Below are positions 4,800 to 5,228 of a stretch of 5,228 bases of DNA, one piece after another. The number at the start of each line of letters is the position of its first letter. The stretch's first letter is position 1. A program made the translations under genes and the position numbers. Under the pieces are notes generated by a model that was given only the letters and a program-made list of their open reading frames with translations, had not been told where the DNA came from and did no database searches. The DNA is from JBMFLE01 sp049971355 (GTDB lineage Bacteria > Patescibacteriota > Patescibacteriia > UBA2591 > UBA4787), in NCBI GenBank assembly GCA_049971355.1, contig JBMFLE010000041.1:1-5228 (forward strand). Reading direction: 5' to 3'.

Positions 4800-5228
4800 T
4801 TAAATTCTGCCAAAAATTAAACCGGCGATAGTTGAGTAAATAATTACTAATAAAACATAAACAGCGGTTTTGCCATTCCCCAAAACCTTTCTTACAACCA
4901 GCATATTTGGCAAACTCAATGAAGGCCCAGATAAAAGCAAAGCCAAAGCAGGCCCCTGACTCATACCTTTAGCAATTAACGCTTGAAGTATTGGAATTTC
5001 TGTCAAGGTGGAAAAATACATGAAAGCGCCAAAAATAGAGGCAATCAAATTCCCAAAAATAGAATTCGAGCCGACAATTTTTTCAATCAATTCCTGTGGT
5101 AAAAATGGCATAACGAAACCTGCCACAAACACGCCGATAAAAAGGGTGGGTAAAAGCATTTTAGTAAAATTCCAAGTTTCTTTGAGCCATTCTCTGGAAG
5201 TCTGGCGATGAAATTTAAAAATAGCGAT
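4800..5228 (-). CDS. DUF318/ArsP_1-like membrane permease, C-terminal part (5' end outside window)
   Basis: C-terminal 142 residues of a multi-pass transporter; the frame stays open to the right edge, so the true start is outside. The ATG at 5159 is not the start, because the 23 codons before it read as family sequence (REWLKETWNFTK precedes MLLPTLFIGVFVAGF). Hydrophobic segments lie at about fragment residues 25-43, 57-73, 89-103 and 121-139. The stretch LLLSGPSLSLPNMLVVRKVLG (97-117) closely resembles the conserved SGP..SLP.M..... motif of the DUF318 permease family (Pfam ArsP_1). That family includes ArsP organoarsenical exporters and permeases of unknown substrate. A conserved-looking FSTLTEIPILQALIAKGM (72-89) has Glu77 in a membrane-lining position. 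No Cys occurs in the visible part. It is the first visible gene of the minus operon; whether another gene precedes it is unknown. The permease identity is secure and the substrate is unknown. Confidence 0.85.
   Translation of the reverse strand: MAIFKFHRQTSREWLKETWNFTKMLLPTLFIGVFVAGFVMPFLPQELIEKIVGSNSIFGNLIASIFGAFMYFSTLTEIPILQALIAKGMSQGPALALLLSGPSLSLPNMLVVRKVLGNGKTAVYVLLVIIYSTIAGLIFGRI

Noticed and set aside
1..5228. CRISPR arrays, tRNA or rRNA genes
   Set aside because: No regularly spaced repeats, cloverleaf-like sequence or rRNA-like stretches were seen by eye; gene density leaves little room for them.

Overview
This is an AT-rich bacterial window with two convergent gene groups that meet at a shared terminator, plus the tail of an insertion sequence at the left edge. 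The source is probably a member of the Patescibacteria (candidate phyla radiation). That is an inference from the remembered look of several proteins (the cysteine-cluster protein, the CPIC membrane protein, the small helical protein), not from a marker gene. All eight visible stop codons are TAA. No start has a strong Shine-Dalgarno sequence. Nothing suggests a recoded TGA. Bacteroidota, which also tend to lack Shine-Dalgarno sites, cannot be excluded.

Left edge (1 to about 345): the C-terminal end of an IS3-family transposase (OrfB, DDE integrase core), visibly richer in GC than the rest of the window. Plus-strand group (379-2689): an ECF-type sigma factor, a cupin, a secreted or membrane-anchored cysteine-cluster protein and a four-helix membrane protein. 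The first three are separated by 16 and 2 bases and the fourth by 67 bases. A possible promoter sits between the transposase and the sigma factor and would give an almost leaderless mRNA. No anti-sigma factor is recognisable in the group.

Centre (2690-2775): a perfect 13-bp inverted repeat with A and T runs on its two flanks, well suited to terminate both convergent transcripts.

Minus-strand group (5228 down to 2776): five genes spaced only 1 to 6 bases apart. In transcription order they are a DUF318/ArsP_1-like permease (cut by the right edge), a protein combining zinc-ribbon-like cysteine pairs with a two-cluster 4Fe-4S ferredoxin domain, a membrane-anchored thioredoxin-fold protein (CPHC), a small multi-pass membrane protein with CPIC and CAC motifs, and a soluble helical protein of unknown function with clustered His, Glu and Cys residues. 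Together they look like one system that couples a membrane transporter to thiol/disulfide and electron-transfer chemistry, possibly for metal or metalloid export or for cell-envelope redox. The substrate cannot be read from the sequence. This operon is the most interesting part of the window.
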